A program made the translations under genes and the position numbers. The notes under the pieces are model-generated. The model had not been told where the DNA came from. It did no database searches and worked only from the letters and a program-made list of their open reading frames with translations. Source: Primulina eburnea (lineage: Eukaryota > Streptophyta > Magnoliopsida > Lamiales > Gesneriaceae). From it: DNA of 64,000 bases. Below are positions 1 to 12,413 of the stretch, piece by piece. Each line of letters begins with the position of its first letter. Positions within the stretch are counted from its first letter, which is position 1. The DNA is taken from the NCBI RefSeq assembly GCF_022965805.1, contig NC_133105.1, positions 2,666,001-2,730,000 of the forward strand. The letters run 5' to 3'.

Positions 1-244
1 ATTATCTAGAGCTTTTATATGTATGAAAAGCTTTGGGGTAAAGTGGAGAGCATTTTCTTTTAAATATTCTTCCTTTTTTAAAAGTAATAAAAGTCCCGTA
101 GTTCAATTATTTTCTTCCCTTAACAAATCGATGAGCAGTCTATTTGCACAGGGATATTCTTTTACCGGTTTTGTGTGAACTTCAATCCGACTCATCAAAA
201 GACATAAAATTTTATGCTGAAAGTATTATTTTTCACATTAAATA

Positions 245-380
245 TGGACTTGATCGACCCGTCTCACAAAAGAATAGGTCTCTTGTGAGACAGTTTCACG
301 AATATTTATCCGTAAGACTGTCTCATATAAGTTTTTGCCCTAACAAAAATAGATCTGTGAAATCGTCTCATAAGAGATGA
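245..380. repeat. GTGAGAC-type dispersed repeat, copy A
   Basis: Contains GACCCGTCTCAC, then TTGTGAGACAGTTTCACGAA, a TTTATCCGT core and GTCTCATATAAGTTTTTGCC. Equivalent blocks recur near 1.7, 11.1, 11.6, 21.2 and 56.8 kb. The ends form inverted GAGAC/GTCTC motifs, so a MITE-like or SINE-like short element is likely. The copy is degraded and its ends are approximate. Confidence 0.6.
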
Positions 381-1664
381 AGATTCATATTATTGTGATG
401 TTATTATATCATTATAGTTTTAACATATAAAAAGTATATAAAACTTTAAAGTCATATAATGACTGCAATTAATTACTAATTTTCACTAATCATGACTCAG
501 ACTCATGATCTTTTTTACCTTTAGTGAAACTATAAATTTATTAAACTTGTATATATATACCTTTGTATTTTTTGAAACATATAATATAAAATTATCTTTT
601 CAAGAGTATTTTAACATTTAATCAATTTTGTTAAAAATATAAAGAATCAAACTGGAAATAGAATAAACCTCCACCCGAACATTTTTTTTAAAAAAATTCG
701 GCTTTAACCAGAAATAAGAAATCGATGCTAGCGAGAGGAACCAAATTCGTTATGCCTACACAATATAATGTCACTATCGGGATTGCAATTCACCTATTTC
801 GAGCTATTATTTCAAAATCGATTACTTATAATAAATTTACAATCCTCTCAAAATTGCATTGATTTAAAGTTCCCCTGACCTCCATTCAACTTTTCTCTCG
901 CACAATCAGATTCTTTAGAAGTAATAGTTACACCTAACTAGAAAGCTATAAAATGCTTTGCAAAAGTTTCGGTTTTAAATTATTTCAATCATACCATCGT
1001 CACCGATTATAATTTTACTATAACGAAAATCCTACAAATCACATAATTCGAAAACATTTGGTTTAAAATCATTAAATTTCCGAGATGTACAAGAAAATAA
1101 GTTAACGTGATCGAAAAACGAATGTGTTATGTTATATACATGATCACAAACGATAGTTTCCATTTTCTAAAATTTATCACAATTTTGAACGTTAGTTAGA
1201 TATTAGATACACATTAGCCACACTAATTTGTTTGCATTGCATGTGTAAAAATAACCTTTTTATACATAAATATTGTATCAGAATCGTGAAAATGAGTTGT
1301 GGTCTATCCTTGGAAATAGACCCACAGGAAACTCTCGTATTTTGGAAAAATTTTCTCCGATGTTATCTTCAAACTGCGCACATTAAATTATTTATTGACA
1401 TAATAAAATATAATATAATATAATATAACTAATAACATGTGGTCACTAGGCAAGATTCCGATGAATATCTCGTTTTCGTTGAGTTTTATTCCTTCACATT
1501 TATTGAGATCTTTGGATCCTATTTATCTTTAATTTTGTTTTGTAACGAAGAATATGCTTTCCCCATCCACATTTAATTCTACACCCAACTCAATCGGGTC
1601 CATTTTTATTTTATTTTTTGAGAGTTAAATTAAATATATTATTTTTCACCCCTTAAAAAGAAAC

Positions 1665-1775
1665 TTATATATGATGGGATGATGTATGATTACTTTAATA
1701 TTATGAATATCAGTAAGGTTGACATATCTCATAGATAAAGATTCGTGAGACCGTCTTACAGAGACCTACTCTTTG
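1665..1775. repeat. GTGAGAC-type dispersed repeat, copy B
   Basis: Shares the order 'tattatgaatatc - gtaaggttgaca - tctcatagataaagattcgtgagaccgtct' with copies C and D at 11.1 and 11.6 kb. Only the distal half is well preserved. Boundaries are approximate. Confidence 0.6.
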
Positions 1776-4299
1776 ATCTTTGCCAAACATCGCAGATTTT
1801 GAAAAGTAACAAAAAATTATCCTTCCTAAATAATTGTCTTTATAAAAAATATTATATGAATATATATAGACTTTCTAATTTTAATATAATCTTTATTTTT
1901 TTTACACAAATAATAGCACAAGGGAAAAAACTAATCAACACGTATATCTATATATGCGTCTAATTAATAGTATAAATATAATCTTTACTTTTATAAACTC
2001 CAATTTTTTTTATTTATTATTTTAACAAATACACACGTATATCGGGTATTAATATATATAAATAAGCTATGTAACTCGAATTTTGTTCTTCTTGCCCATT
2101 TAGAATGAACAATTCAAAACCTTAAAGCACACACTTTTATTTATTTATGCGTAGAAACGAAAATAGTTTTTAATCTAATTTCTTTTTTAAATCAGTTTTT
2201 CCTTTTAACTTCAAAAGGCAAGTTTTGGCGAATTGGGGAAAGAACTGCCAGCTTAAAACTAAAGGATAAAATATGTGATCGTGTTTTATTATTAAAAAAA
2301 TGTTAGCGGCTTTTACTTTTTTTTTTGGAATAAAAAATTTCATTGAGAAATGCACGTACTCTTGTTTGGTTTATTATTATAACTAGCAACTCAAGCGTAC
2401 ACACTAATTCACGTGAAAAAATAAACGTAATTATCAACAAACTATTTAGGCATTTTTAGAATTTATCAAAATAGTTTGTTATAATAATTTTTTCGGGATC
2501 ATAAATATCGTAAATAAGTTTAGAAGAGGTGAATAAACACTTAATTTTTTTAAAAATAATTGAGAAATGATTCGACCGGCCTTAATAAGGTTAGCTATAT
2601 AAGACCTGTTTTTTTCAACTCTTAAAAAAGATCGGACTACAAATAGTGTAGAAAACGGTTTGAGATTTTTTTATACTTTCATGCTCAAATATAAACATGC
2701 AATAAAATAAATAAATGCAGTAAATGACATGAGGATTTTTTATGAATATTTGGAGATTCAAATTCTTTAGTCACATATTATTTCATTTAGGAATGATTTT
2801 AATAAGATTTTGATTTTAAAACTCTTTGTAACATTATGCTTCAAGTTTAGAATGTATTCATTGTCTAAATTTGAAACTCCTAATTAACTTTCATCAACGA
2901 TTGAGACAACAAGTCTGACAACCAATACAATACAAATATATATAATGAATGATTCCTTAGATTCAAATCATCGAAAAACTCCTCAAACGGTCTTGACATA
3001 AACAGTTGAGTTTGTTGACAGAAGACCTATTTGATCATTAATGATCCGACGAATGTTCTTTTGAAACGAGAGCTGTTGAGCAGCATTTGATATGAATGCA
3101 AAGAGTGCTCACAAATTTTTTTGAGAATGCAAGCTTGAAAAATTGCTTCAAATGTACGTTTAATCGTGTTGCATCGTAAGAAACTTTTCTTAACATCTTT
3201 TATTTATAGTATTTTTTGCATTTGCTCGTTCAAAGTTCGATTTTAGTCAATTAATGCAAAAGAACAGTTGTACCCGTCCTTTCTTGATTCTTAATACATT
3301 CAATAATGAGCAATTTGACATTTTTCAATTTTAGAAAGAAACGGTTGATGGCAGCAACAAATAACTGTCACTGAGCTTTGTCTTTTAATAAAAACACTCT
3401 TATATTATAGTGTCTTGTTTTTAGTGTATAAATTATAATCAGTCTGCAAATTTTGTTTTAAAAGTGGGTAGGATCCTAGTAAAATGTGTGACTTGAATCT
3501 GAAAATATCTTACTTAAACATTTCAAATATGTTTCGATATAGTGAACAATTGAGTGATCTTATGACGCAGCTTGTATGCTCGAGCGGTCAAATAGATCAA
3601 GATGTTGCATTAAGATTGGTTGAACGAATATATTTGAATTTCAATAGAACGTTCGAATACCTGTGATATACACAAAAACAACCTGATATAGTAAAATAAG
3701 TCATTTTTGTTATCATCAAAACTAACGATCTAGCAATTTTTTATTAGATAAAATAAGTGATATTTTTGTTCATCCATTAAAATGAGTAATATATACTTAT
3801 TTTATAGGGTTTTTGGATTATTATATACTATAGTTATTAAATTTATAATATTTCAGGCTTTCTGAATTCAACTTATTAAACATGTGATGCGAAATAACAT
3901 GTATATCTTTTTTGCAAATTAGTTCATTGATCTTGAAAGTAGAATTAGACATTTGATCCTTTAATTAATTATTATAATTTATGGTATACATATATAAAAA
4001 GAGCAAAATCTAACACGCAGTAACATAATTAATTAACTTAAACAAATAAGATTATAATAATCATCAGCATATTAATTATAAATTTAAAGTATTAAATTGT
4101 GTGGTACTTATCCAACTACGGGTAAGCATTTATTTTTCAAGTAAAAGTAGGCGGAAATTTCGTTTAAGACAACCGTACGGTTTTTACATCTCGGTTTCCT
4201 GAATCCTGGCACCCCTTTAAAGTTTTTTTTTTCTCTTATATATATTTATTTTATTGTCCGTTTAATAATTATTATAGCTTATTAAATTATGAGAAAAAT

Positions 4300-4303
<4 letters not shown>

Positions 4304-4342
<39 letters not shown>
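4304..4342. repeat. (TA)n microsatellite
   Basis: About 19 uninterrupted TA units in the intergenic DNA upstream of the H+-PPase gene. Confidence 0.95.
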
Positions 4343-4346
<4 letters not shown>

Positions 4347-5408
4347 CAATATATCATGATCATAGCCCGTGATTTGACGGAACAGGTGAATGTGTGATAA
4401 TTCGATTCTCTCCACCAAAATTTTATCGATCAAACATGTCGCACGATGTATGCTATTGTAGTTTATCCGATTGATATAGTTTGTATGTTATTGCATTAAG
4501 CTTGCTAACGAAGTATATCCATAAAGTATAGTTTACATATCAGCGTGTCGAATTTGAGATGATTGAAAAATAACGGCCTTGTATTCGCGTTGTATATATA
4601 TATATATATCATAATCAAAAGCATAATATTATATATATAAAAGATATTTTCTATATATCTCATAATCAAAAAGCCTAAGATTATATATGTATATAAAAAA
4701 GACATTTTCATGCTTCCCGAGAATTTACACGAGATTTAAAAAGTATCTACAGTTGTACATTATATGTTGTGTTCGAGTCTTTGTCAACCAATGTTTCGTG
4801 GAGCCGATTTGGTGCACCTAACTCATGTTAGGTTATTCTAAAAACATTAAAGTAAAATTCTGTGCATAAATAGGCTTTTTTCCAAAGAAATTTTACCACC
4901 AAATTATTCAAAATTAAACCTGTGTGCTATTATTTTACTTTGATTTATTCAAATTCCATGAGCGTGGTCATGTTAGCTATAAAAATCTATAATAGTGATG
5001 TGAACTATACTTTGAATAATGTCGAGAAAATTCAATATTCTTATTAACTTTATCCCATGACTAAAAGCTAGCTAGACATGACCAGAAAACTGGATTGTTC
5101 GAATGATGTAATAATCATAATTTCTAAGACGTGTGTAATCTAAAATAAGGCGACACACATATTTTTTTTACCATAATAAATTGTATATATTTAACTTTTC
5201 CGCTTGGGTGATATTTTTTCTTTAAGTTTGGGAGGGATTTTTTCTCGGAATATCATTATAAATATTTATTATCTTCATTTTCTTCAATTTTATATTTCTA
5301 GTTTATTTCGAGAATTTACCTAATAAAAGGTTTTTTTTTTTTTTATAAAAAATCTAAAAAAAGTTGCTGGTCATCATAAATACATAAATAAATAAAACAA
5401 TGCGATTT

Positions 5409-5416
5409 TATATAAA
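5409..5416 (+). promoter_or_regulatory. Probable TATA box of the H+-PPase gene
   Basis: TATATAAA lies 148 bp upstream of the ATG at 5557. It is followed by a CT-rich stretch (about 5445-5556, including CTCCCTCTCTCTCCCC) typical of a plant 5' leader. Transcription would be expected to begin roughly 30 bp downstream of the box; this is inferred from spacing only. Confidence 0.6.
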
Positions 5417-5556
5417 CCATTTTTTGGAACAAAATTCCAGAATTTCTCCACACTCCTCACCGCATAAATTCAGGCTCGCACTCCACAACCAAACGCACAT
5501 CTCCCTCTCTCTCCCCACACCCCATATCGCGAATCCCTCTGCACGCAAAAGAAGAG

Positions 5557-8500
5557 ATGGGCGAGACGACGCTGCTTCCCTATTTCGCCACCGAAATCAT
5601 TATTCCCCTCTGCGCGGTCGTGGGCATCGTCTTCGCCCTCTTCCAATGGCTGCTGGTTTCCAAGGTAAAGCTTTCAGCTGACAAATCTAGCTCCACCGAC
5701 AGCAAAAGTGGGTTTAACGAAGCTCTTATAGAGGAGGAAGAAGGCACCAATGAGCATTCTGTTGTTCGGAAATGCGCCGAAATCCAAGCAGCCATATCTG
5801 AAGGTATATTTTGTTTTTATATATTCCGTGCATTGGTTGTGTTTGTTTATTTTACCGAGCCAAGGAGATTTGTTTACGAGGGAGAGTTGAGCATTATGAC
5901 TGAATAATATTATGTTGAGGATATGGGTTTTTCTTGGTTTCGTGGATGGATTGGCAGATTTTCTTTTTGGCCTTTTGGTTATGGCTGTTTCTTACCTGTT
6001 ATTTTCAATTGCTTAAAGTATGCAGTAATATGTATGCATCTCTTTGTAGTCTCAAAATATATAGCTTGTATGATTATTATATTCCTTCAGTGCTATTCCA
6101 TACAGTTGTCTAATTATGCGCTATTTCACGAAAAGTTTGCATTTTTTTATGATTCTAGATGGGAAATCTGGGTTCTTGCTCGGATCCTTTAATGTTAACG
6201 GCGTTTGCGTATGCCTTCAGCACCCTTGTATTCACGTTTGAAATCTATAGCCTTACGTGGCTTTATTTCCTTTTATTATTTTTGCCCTATTTTCGTTTGA
6301 TTCTCTTGTTGTTCCTTTCTCATGGTGGAAAAGTTAAAAGCATGCTATTTTCTATATGTATTTCGTGATTTTAAAATTTCCTTTAATATCCCTGTCCACG
6401 TGAAAATCGAAGATCAATTTTTTTAGTCCACGTCTTTCCAGCTGATTAAAGAAACACTCTTCCTTTCCGCCTTGTCAAGCCCTATGATGCGGTTCTTCTA
6501 AAAGGATCCACGATCATGCTTCGTTGTTAAACACAGTTGTTGCTACTGTTTCTTAGGATGCTTTCGTCATTTATATGAGTCAGCCTTAGATGCTGGTTCT
6601 TATTATAAATAGTTGTTGTCCCTTTTATACATTAATTAATTGATAATTGATAACAAGTTTCGGTGTCAATTTTACCGTATCAAAGCTAGTAACTTTTGTT
6701 CAGATTATATTTTTTTTTCATTAGTTTGTAGCGAGGTCGTCTAATTAATACACACGCATAGTTTCTCTACGTCACCGCTATAAGTTTAGTTCTATGTTGG
6801 CATAAAGTTGCTCTTCTATACATACTCACGATTGGATTTCTGTATTTTCCTTTCCTTTTATAGTTTTCTGTTTTTCTAGGTTTTGTCTGGACTCTTTGTC
6901 CTTTGTGATAGCTCTGTCTGAAAGGTATACCATGTTGGCTAGTAACATTTTGCAGATTACTTTATAGCATGAACTAATAAGTGAAAAAGTACCTAGGCAT
7001 AGCGTGCGCTAAATATTGTCGTTACTTCATGTTGTTGAAATGATCTCAAAACGATTTGTAAGGCTAAAATGACGTCTTTATTATTAAAACGTGCACTTGA
7101 AAGTTGATTTCCGGAAACTAATAATGTTTTTGAACTTGAATTTCTATTGTCTGTATCTTTGTTTTTTGTCCGAACTGTATTGTTGTACGTTCAGAAGAAC
7201 AGAAAAAGACAAATAATTGCTCAGTAATTTGTCTCCGATTCTTATAATCTAATTGTGATATCACAGGTGCAACATCATTTCTTTTTACCGAGTACAGGTA
7301 TGTTGGCATCTTCATGGTTGCTTTTGCCATATTGGTTTTCCTTTTCCTCGGTTCTGTGAAAGGATTCAGTACAAAGAGCCAATCATGTACGTTTGACAGC
7401 ACCAAAATTTGCAAGCCTGCTCTAGCTACAGCTGTCTTTAGTACCATATCATTTCTTCTTGGTGGCCTCACATCTTTGGTTTCTGGATTTCTTGGAATGA
7501 AAATTGCCACCTATGCCAATGCCAGGACTACATTGGAGGCTAGGAAGGGTGTTGGAAAGGCTTTCATAGTTGCCTTTCGGTCTGGTGCAGTGATGGGTTT
7601 CCTCCTTGCCGCAAATGGCCTTTTAGTTTTGTATATTGCCATCAACCTTTTCAAGTTATACTATGGTGATGACTGGGAAGGCCTGTTTGAGGCAATAACC
7701 GGTTATGGACTTGGGGGATCTTCCATGGCTCTCTTTGGCAGAGTTGGTGGAGGTATCTACACGAAAGCTGCCGATGTAGGGGCCGATCTTGTGGGCAAAG
7801 TAGAAAGGAACATTCCAGAGGATGACCCTAGGAATCCTGCTGTATGGCTACAGTAAAAATAGCTGATAATAGTTTCTTGGAATATTTTGTTCTTAAATTG
7901 TGAACTTGTGTTTGATGAATGTTGCAGGTCATTGCAGACAATGTTGGAGACAATGTAGGCGATATTGCCGGTATGGGATCTGATCTATTCGGTTCATACG
8001 CAGAATCCTCCTGCGCGGCCCTTGTCGTTGCTTCAATCTCATCTTTTGGGATCAATCATGACTTTACTGCTATGTTATTTCCTCTTTTGGTCAGCTCCGT
8101 TGGAATTCTTGTTTGTTTGTTGACCACCTTGTTTGCAACTGACTTCTTTGAAGTCAAGGCTGTCAAAGAAATCGAGCCTGCACTGAAGAAGCAACTCATC
8201 ATCTCCACGGTATTAATGACTGTTGGAATTGCTGTTGTCAGTTTCATTGCCCTTCCTTCCTCCTTCACTATATTTAATTTCGGAACCCAGAAAGATGTCA
8301 AGAGCTGGTGAGTTCAATGTTCCCCCAAATTTCTTAATGACTTTTCTTTCATTGTATACCTTCATTTACATATAATTTCCCTTCCTTTCATATAAAGCAT
8401 ATCATCCAGTCTCGTAAGTACACTGTCAAATTAGGAACCTTATTGTTTTTCATGAAGAGAAAACTGTAATAAGTTTGAATTACTCTATCCCTCTTTAAGA

Positions 8501-10371
8501 ATTTTGCATAAGTATGTGCACACATTTACTATATGTACCATTTTGTTGCTTCTTTGTTAAATTCCTTAACAACATTATTTGAATGTTGCAGGCAATTGTT
8601 CTTATGTGTTGCTGTTGGTTTGTGGGCTGGTCTGATAATTGGATTTGTTACAGAGTACTACACAAGCAATGCTTATAGGTATATATCTTGACAGTTATCT
8701 CGTGTAAAGTAATTATACAGTTAATGTATTAAGTAATCTCTCCATTGTTTCAGTCCCGTGCAAGATGTTGCGGATTCTTGCCGTACTGGAGCAGCCACCA
8801 ACGTTATTTTTGGCCTTGCATTGGGATACAAATCAGTTATTATTCCGATTTTCGCCATAGCAGTCAGCATTTTTGTCAGTTTTACCTTTGCTGCAATGTA
8901 CGGCATTGCAATGGCTGCACTTGGGATGCTTAGCACCATAGCCACTGGTCTGGCTATTGACGCATATGGCCCCATCAGTGACAATGCTGGTGGTATTGCT
9001 GAGATGGCAGGCATGAGTCATAGAATTCGAGAAAGAACTGATGCCCTTGATGCTGCAGGAAACACCACTGCAGCTATCGGGAAGGTACTTGTTTCATATA
9101 TTGGCAGTATTGATACTACTGTTTTCCAATATCGATCCTTAACTCCTAATTTCAGGGATTTGCAATCGGGTCTGCTGCTCTTGTGTCTCTAGCGCTTTTT
9201 GGTGCATTTGTGAGCCGTGCTTCCATCTCAACTGTAGATGTTTTGACCCCAAAAGTCTTCATCGGTTTAATAGTTGGTGCTATGCTTCCTTACTGGTTCT
9301 CGGCAATGACAATGAAAAGCGTCGGCAGTGCTGCTCTGAAGATGGTTGAAGAAGTGCGTCGGCAATTTAATACTATCCCTGGACTTATGGAAGGCACTAC
9401 AAAGCCCGACTATGCAACTTGTGTTAAGATATCCACCGATGCATCTATCAGGGAAATGATCCCTCCTGGTGCTCTTGTCATGCTCACACCCCTCATCGTG
9501 GGCATTTTCTTTGGTGTGGAGACACTTTCAGGTGTTCTTGCTGGATCTCTCGTCTCTGGTGTTCAGGTAACTTAATTGAAACGGGCTTCATCTTATTGAG
9601 ATCTCCAAGGACATTTTATTTTATTAGTGATTAATTTCGTATCTGTTTGGAAGAAATGGAAAAATAAGTAGGGAAAAAGCTGAGCCGAGAAAATTGTTTG
9701 ATTTCTAATGAAAATCTCAATTCAATTACTAGAGAAATTGTATATACATAGCAGCAGTATAGCACCCTAGATATCTGATGGGTCATATTCGTCCCATAGT
9801 CCGTCCTTTTATTTGGTTTCACACTGTATCAGTACTTCTTTTAGGCGGGGGCAGGCAAGGAAAGACTTCCTACTCAAACCGAAAATAATTTCGAAATGCC
9901 ATGGATCAATCGTAATCCTGAATGGTTTTGTTTTCCAAATCTTCAATTTAAGTAGGAAACTCAGTGATAATTTTGTTTGTATTGTACGGCATTGTTACCA
10001 CTTGCATCATGTCACGCAGATCGCTATCTCTGCCTCCAACACCGGTGGTGCTTGGGATAACGCCAAGAAATACATCGAGGTAAATATTTGTTCCAAATTT
10101 TAATGGCATGACGATTGAATCTGCGCTTAATTCACTAATTTTTTTTATGATCCCCCGACTATAGGCTGGTGCTTCAGAGCATGCTCGAACTCTGGGTCCT
10201 AAAGGATCTGACCCACACAAGGCTGCTGTGATCGGGGACACAGTTGGCGATCCTCTGAAGGACACATCTGGGCCCTCTTTGAACATTCTTATCAAGCTTA
10301 TGGCAGTCGAATCACTGGTGTTCGCCCCATTCTTTGCTACTCATGGTGGTTTGCTCTTCAAGATTTTCTGA
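5557..10371 (+). CDS. VHP1: Pyrophosphate-energised vacuolar membrane proton pump (type I H+-PPase)
   Basis: Membrane pyrophosphatase that couples PPi hydrolysis to H+ transport into the vacuole. Exons inferred from GT/AG boundaries and unbroken protein: 5557-5803, 7267-7841, 7928-8307, 8592-8678, 8754-9084, 9156-9566, 10020-10079, 10165-10371. They sum to 2298 bp, or 765 aa, the usual plant length. The substrate/Mg-binding motif [11 protein letters not shown] begins near residue 252 and is followed by the conserved [19 protein letters not shown] segment. [17 protein letters not shown] carries the Ala found in K+-dependent type I pumps rather than the Lys of type II. Many hydrophobic segments match the multi-span fold, and the C-terminus ends GGLLFKIF. 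The ATG begins MGETTLLP and follows a CT-rich leader; no in-frame stop or frameshift was seen. The first intron is the longest (about 1.46 kb). Confidence 0.97.
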
Positions 10372-10855
10372 AGTAAAGAGATATGAGATGCTCTAGATTT
10401 CCTGCTCCGACTTTTTGTAATTTCCGTTGAAGTATAATATGCTTTGCTGATCTCTAATTTAATTTACATTTGAGGAGAAATTCTCTATCATCAAATGGCC
10501 TAATCTTGTTAAGAGTTGGGACACAGTTTTAGTATTCTTTCACCAAGTATATCAATGGCTTGTCAACTTTTTCCATTAGCTTTTGTATCTGTTCTTTCAT
10601 CTACGAGTTGCTTATGTCCACATTGTTTTGAACTCTTTGATTAACGTGATTCGTAAAATATTTTGTTCGTCCGTAGATTATCTAGTGTACGTAGAAAGAT
10701 AACGACCGATGATTTTTACATCACAGTTTTTTTAATTTTAAAAAGAAAATAATCTTTTCAACATATGCGTTGTATATTTAAGTAATGTTCGTGTATATAA
10801 ATAATGGAGGCTGAAACAGCACGCATAAAGATGAGGAACCGCTGACTTTTACGTT

Positions 10856-10860
<5 letters not shown>

Positions 10861-10913
<53 letters not shown>

Positions 10914-10927
10914 TGTGTGTGTGTGTG
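10861..10927. repeat. Compound (AT)n-(TG)n microsatellite
   Basis: About 24 AT units followed directly by a short TG-rich tract. It creates artificial open frames of alternating Ile/Tyr, which were discarded. Confidence 0.95.
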
Positions 10928-10990
10928 AATTATTTTTAAACTTCAAGAAATAATATTGCTTGCAATTTCTACACACACAAAGTATTTTTA

Positions 10991-11078
10991 ATTAAAATCA
11001 AATGGCAGTACAGATGTGACGTTGGATAGTACTGCTAGAACCAAGTCAAATTAAACAAAGTCGTGCAGCTAAAAATCC
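10991..11078 (+). repeat. Upstream copy of the AG-peptide promoter block
   Basis: Shares 'aatggcagtaca..t.tgacgttggata', 'agtac', 'aagtcaa', 'caaag' and 'gtgcagctaaaa' in the same order with 11995-12080, which lies just upstream of the AG-peptide TATA box. No peptide gene follows this copy, so it is a duplicated promoter segment or the remnant of a lost paralogue. Confidence 0.7.
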
Positions 11079-11103
11079 TTGACAACGAGGCAATTTTTAC
11101 GCC

Positions 11104-11265
11104 AACCAAAATTGTGTGAGACGATCTCATAAGTCATATTTGTAAAACGGATATCTTATTCGGATCATCTATGAAAAAATATTACTTTTTATGTTAAGAG
11201 TATTACTTTTTATTATGAATATCGATAGTATTGACCAGTCTCATAGATAAAGATTCGTGAACCTA
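11104..11265. repeat. GTGAGAC-type dispersed repeat, copy C
   Basis: One of the best copies: TGTGTGAGACGATCTCAT, then 'aaaacggatatcttattcgg', 'atcatctatgaaaaaatatt', paired 'attactttttat' blocks and 'tctcatagataaagattcgtga'. Collinear with copy D at 11.6 kb. Confidence 0.75.
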
Positions 11266-11570
11266 ATGAAAACTAAAGCAATGCTCTTCAATAATATTCA
11301 TTTTGTTGCTTCGTTCTTACCTTTATGCAATTCATATAATTGACATCATGATCTGTTGTTTTAGTGTCTGATTCAAACAACACAAAAATTTATTTGAGCT
11401 ATCTACGATTCCTTACTTTTGAATAATTATCAACTATTTTTGCGTAATGTTTTATCTAATTGAAAATGGTAAATAACAAAAAATGTCGTTTAAAATTATT
11501 TTGTCACGTGATTAGAAAGTAACCTCCGCAGATTAACCAAATTTGTAATAATATATTCATATGTTATAAG

Positions 11571-11728
11571 ACAAAAACTTGTATGAGACGAATATCTTAT
11601 TTGGGTCATCTATGAAAAAATATTACTTTTTATGTTAATAAGAGTATTAATTTTTATTGTGGATATCGGTAGTGTTGACCATCTCATATATAAAGATTCG
11701 TGAGACCGTCTCACAAGAGACCTAATGT
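11571..11728. repeat. GTGAGAC-type dispersed repeat, copy D
   Basis: Begins ACAAAAACTTGTATGAGACG and ends GTGAGACCGTCTCACAAGAG. Its interior is collinear with copy C. Terminal GAGAC/GTCTC inverted motifs are clear. The two copies are about 0.45 kb apart in the same orientation. Confidence 0.75.
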
Positions 11729-11994
11729 TATAGATATAAAACTGTGAAGTTTGTAGTATTAAATACATCTACAAAAAGGAAAAATACCTCAACCGCTTAC
11801 TCTTAGATTTGAGCACAAAAACCTGTGGTGAAAATATAAATTTTAGGGGAAAATAGTAAAAAAAAAATTTGTTTTTTTTAACATAAGTTTTCCTCTGATA
11901 TTTGTATGCTGAAAGCGCGTAAGAGTCAATGGAAGGCATTAAGTTATTTTTGCCAAGTCTTGAAAGTTGGCAATAATTCATACGTTCTTTAAGG

Positions 11995-12080
11995 TAATTA
12001 AAATGGCAGTACAAATTTGACGTTGGATATATAGTACAATAATAACAAAGTCAAGCTAACGCAAGTGTGCAGCTAAAATT
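11995..12080 (+). promoter_or_regulatory. Proximal promoter block of the AG-peptide gene
   Basis: The block 'aatggcagtacaaatttgac' to 'gtgcagctaaaa' sits immediately 5' of the TATA box and is duplicated at 10991-11078. Conservation of short words across the two copies (TTGGATA, AAGTCAA, GTGCAGCTAAAA) suggests functional elements, but no factor can be assigned from sequence alone. Confidence 0.55.
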
Positions 12081-12083
12081 GCA

Positions 12084-12091
12084 TATAAATA
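12084..12091 (+). promoter_or_regulatory. TATA box of the AG-peptide gene
   Basis: TATAAATA is 104 bp upstream of the ATG at 12195, followed by a pyrimidine-rich leader (about 12150-12177). Position and context fit a core promoter. Confidence 0.7.
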
Positions 12092-12194
12092 GCCATGACT
12101 ACAAGATGTTTCTTGACACAGATATTTTAAGCCTGGACAAATTTATAAGCATCCTTTTCTCTCTCTTTTTTTTTTCTCGAGTGACGCAACGGTT

Positions 12195-12413
12195 ATGGCT
12201 TTTAGATCGATTGCTATGCTTGCTTGCATTATAGTTCTAGTGCAACTGGTGGCGGCCCATGAAGGTCACGACCACCACATGGCTCCGGGGCCTGCCCCTA
12301 TGCCGCCGCGTGCGCCACCACCCTCCGGTGGAATAAGTTATTCTCCAACCGCGGTGATCGGACTCGTGGCTTTGGTGGTTTCCTTTGTCGGAGTACTTGG
12401 GAACAAGATTTGA
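12195..12413 (+). CDS. Arabinogalactan peptide with His-rich N-terminus
   Basis: A 72-residue single-exon secreted peptide. Residues 1-21 form a signal peptide (MAFRSIAMLACIIVLVQLVA) with likely cleavage after Ala-Ala. The mature part begins HEGHDHHMAPGPAPMPP, a His-rich stretch followed by Ala-Pro/Pro-Pro motifs of the kind hydroxylated and O-glycosylated with arabinogalactan. After a short Ser/Gly linker, the last 20 or so residues are hydrophobic (AVIGLVALVVSFVGVLGNKI), as expected for a GPI-anchor signal. It would therefore be attached to the outer face of the plasma membrane. This architecture is that of AG-peptides. The His cluster is not typical of the Arabidopsis AG-peptides I recall. 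A TATA box and leader precede it at the right distance. Confidence 0.85.
   Translation: MAFRSIAMLACIIVLVQLVAAHEGHDHHMAPGPAPMPPRAPPPSGGISYSPTAVIGLVALVVSFVGVLGNKI

Larger units (their letters stand above)
1..5400. other. AT-rich intergenic region
   Basis: No coding sequence is supported here. The short open frames lack homology I recognise, splice context or codon bias. Contents I can name are two degraded copies of the GTGAGAC repeat (about 245-380 and 1665-1775) and a (TA)n tract at 4304-4342. The remainder is unassigned AT-rich DNA. Confidence 0.7.
10372..12080. other. Intergenic region with repeats between H+-PPase and AG-peptide
   Basis: The first 300 bases are the 3' UTR and downstream flank of the H+-PPase gene. 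Beyond that are an (AT)n/(TG)n tract, two GTGAGAC-type repeats and two copies of a promoter-like block. I see no protein-coding gene. Confidence 0.7.

Noticed and set aside
3484..3666. 60-residue frame in the left intergenic region
   Set aside because: No domain, no splice or promoter context, ordinary for AT-rich DNA.
5580..9021. Several minus-strand open frames opposite the H+-PPase gene
   Set aside because: Antisense shadows of exons whose plus-strand protein is clearly conserved.
10758..10976. Minus-strand open frame with Ile-Tyr repeat
   Set aside because: Translation of an (AT)n/(TG)n microsatellite.
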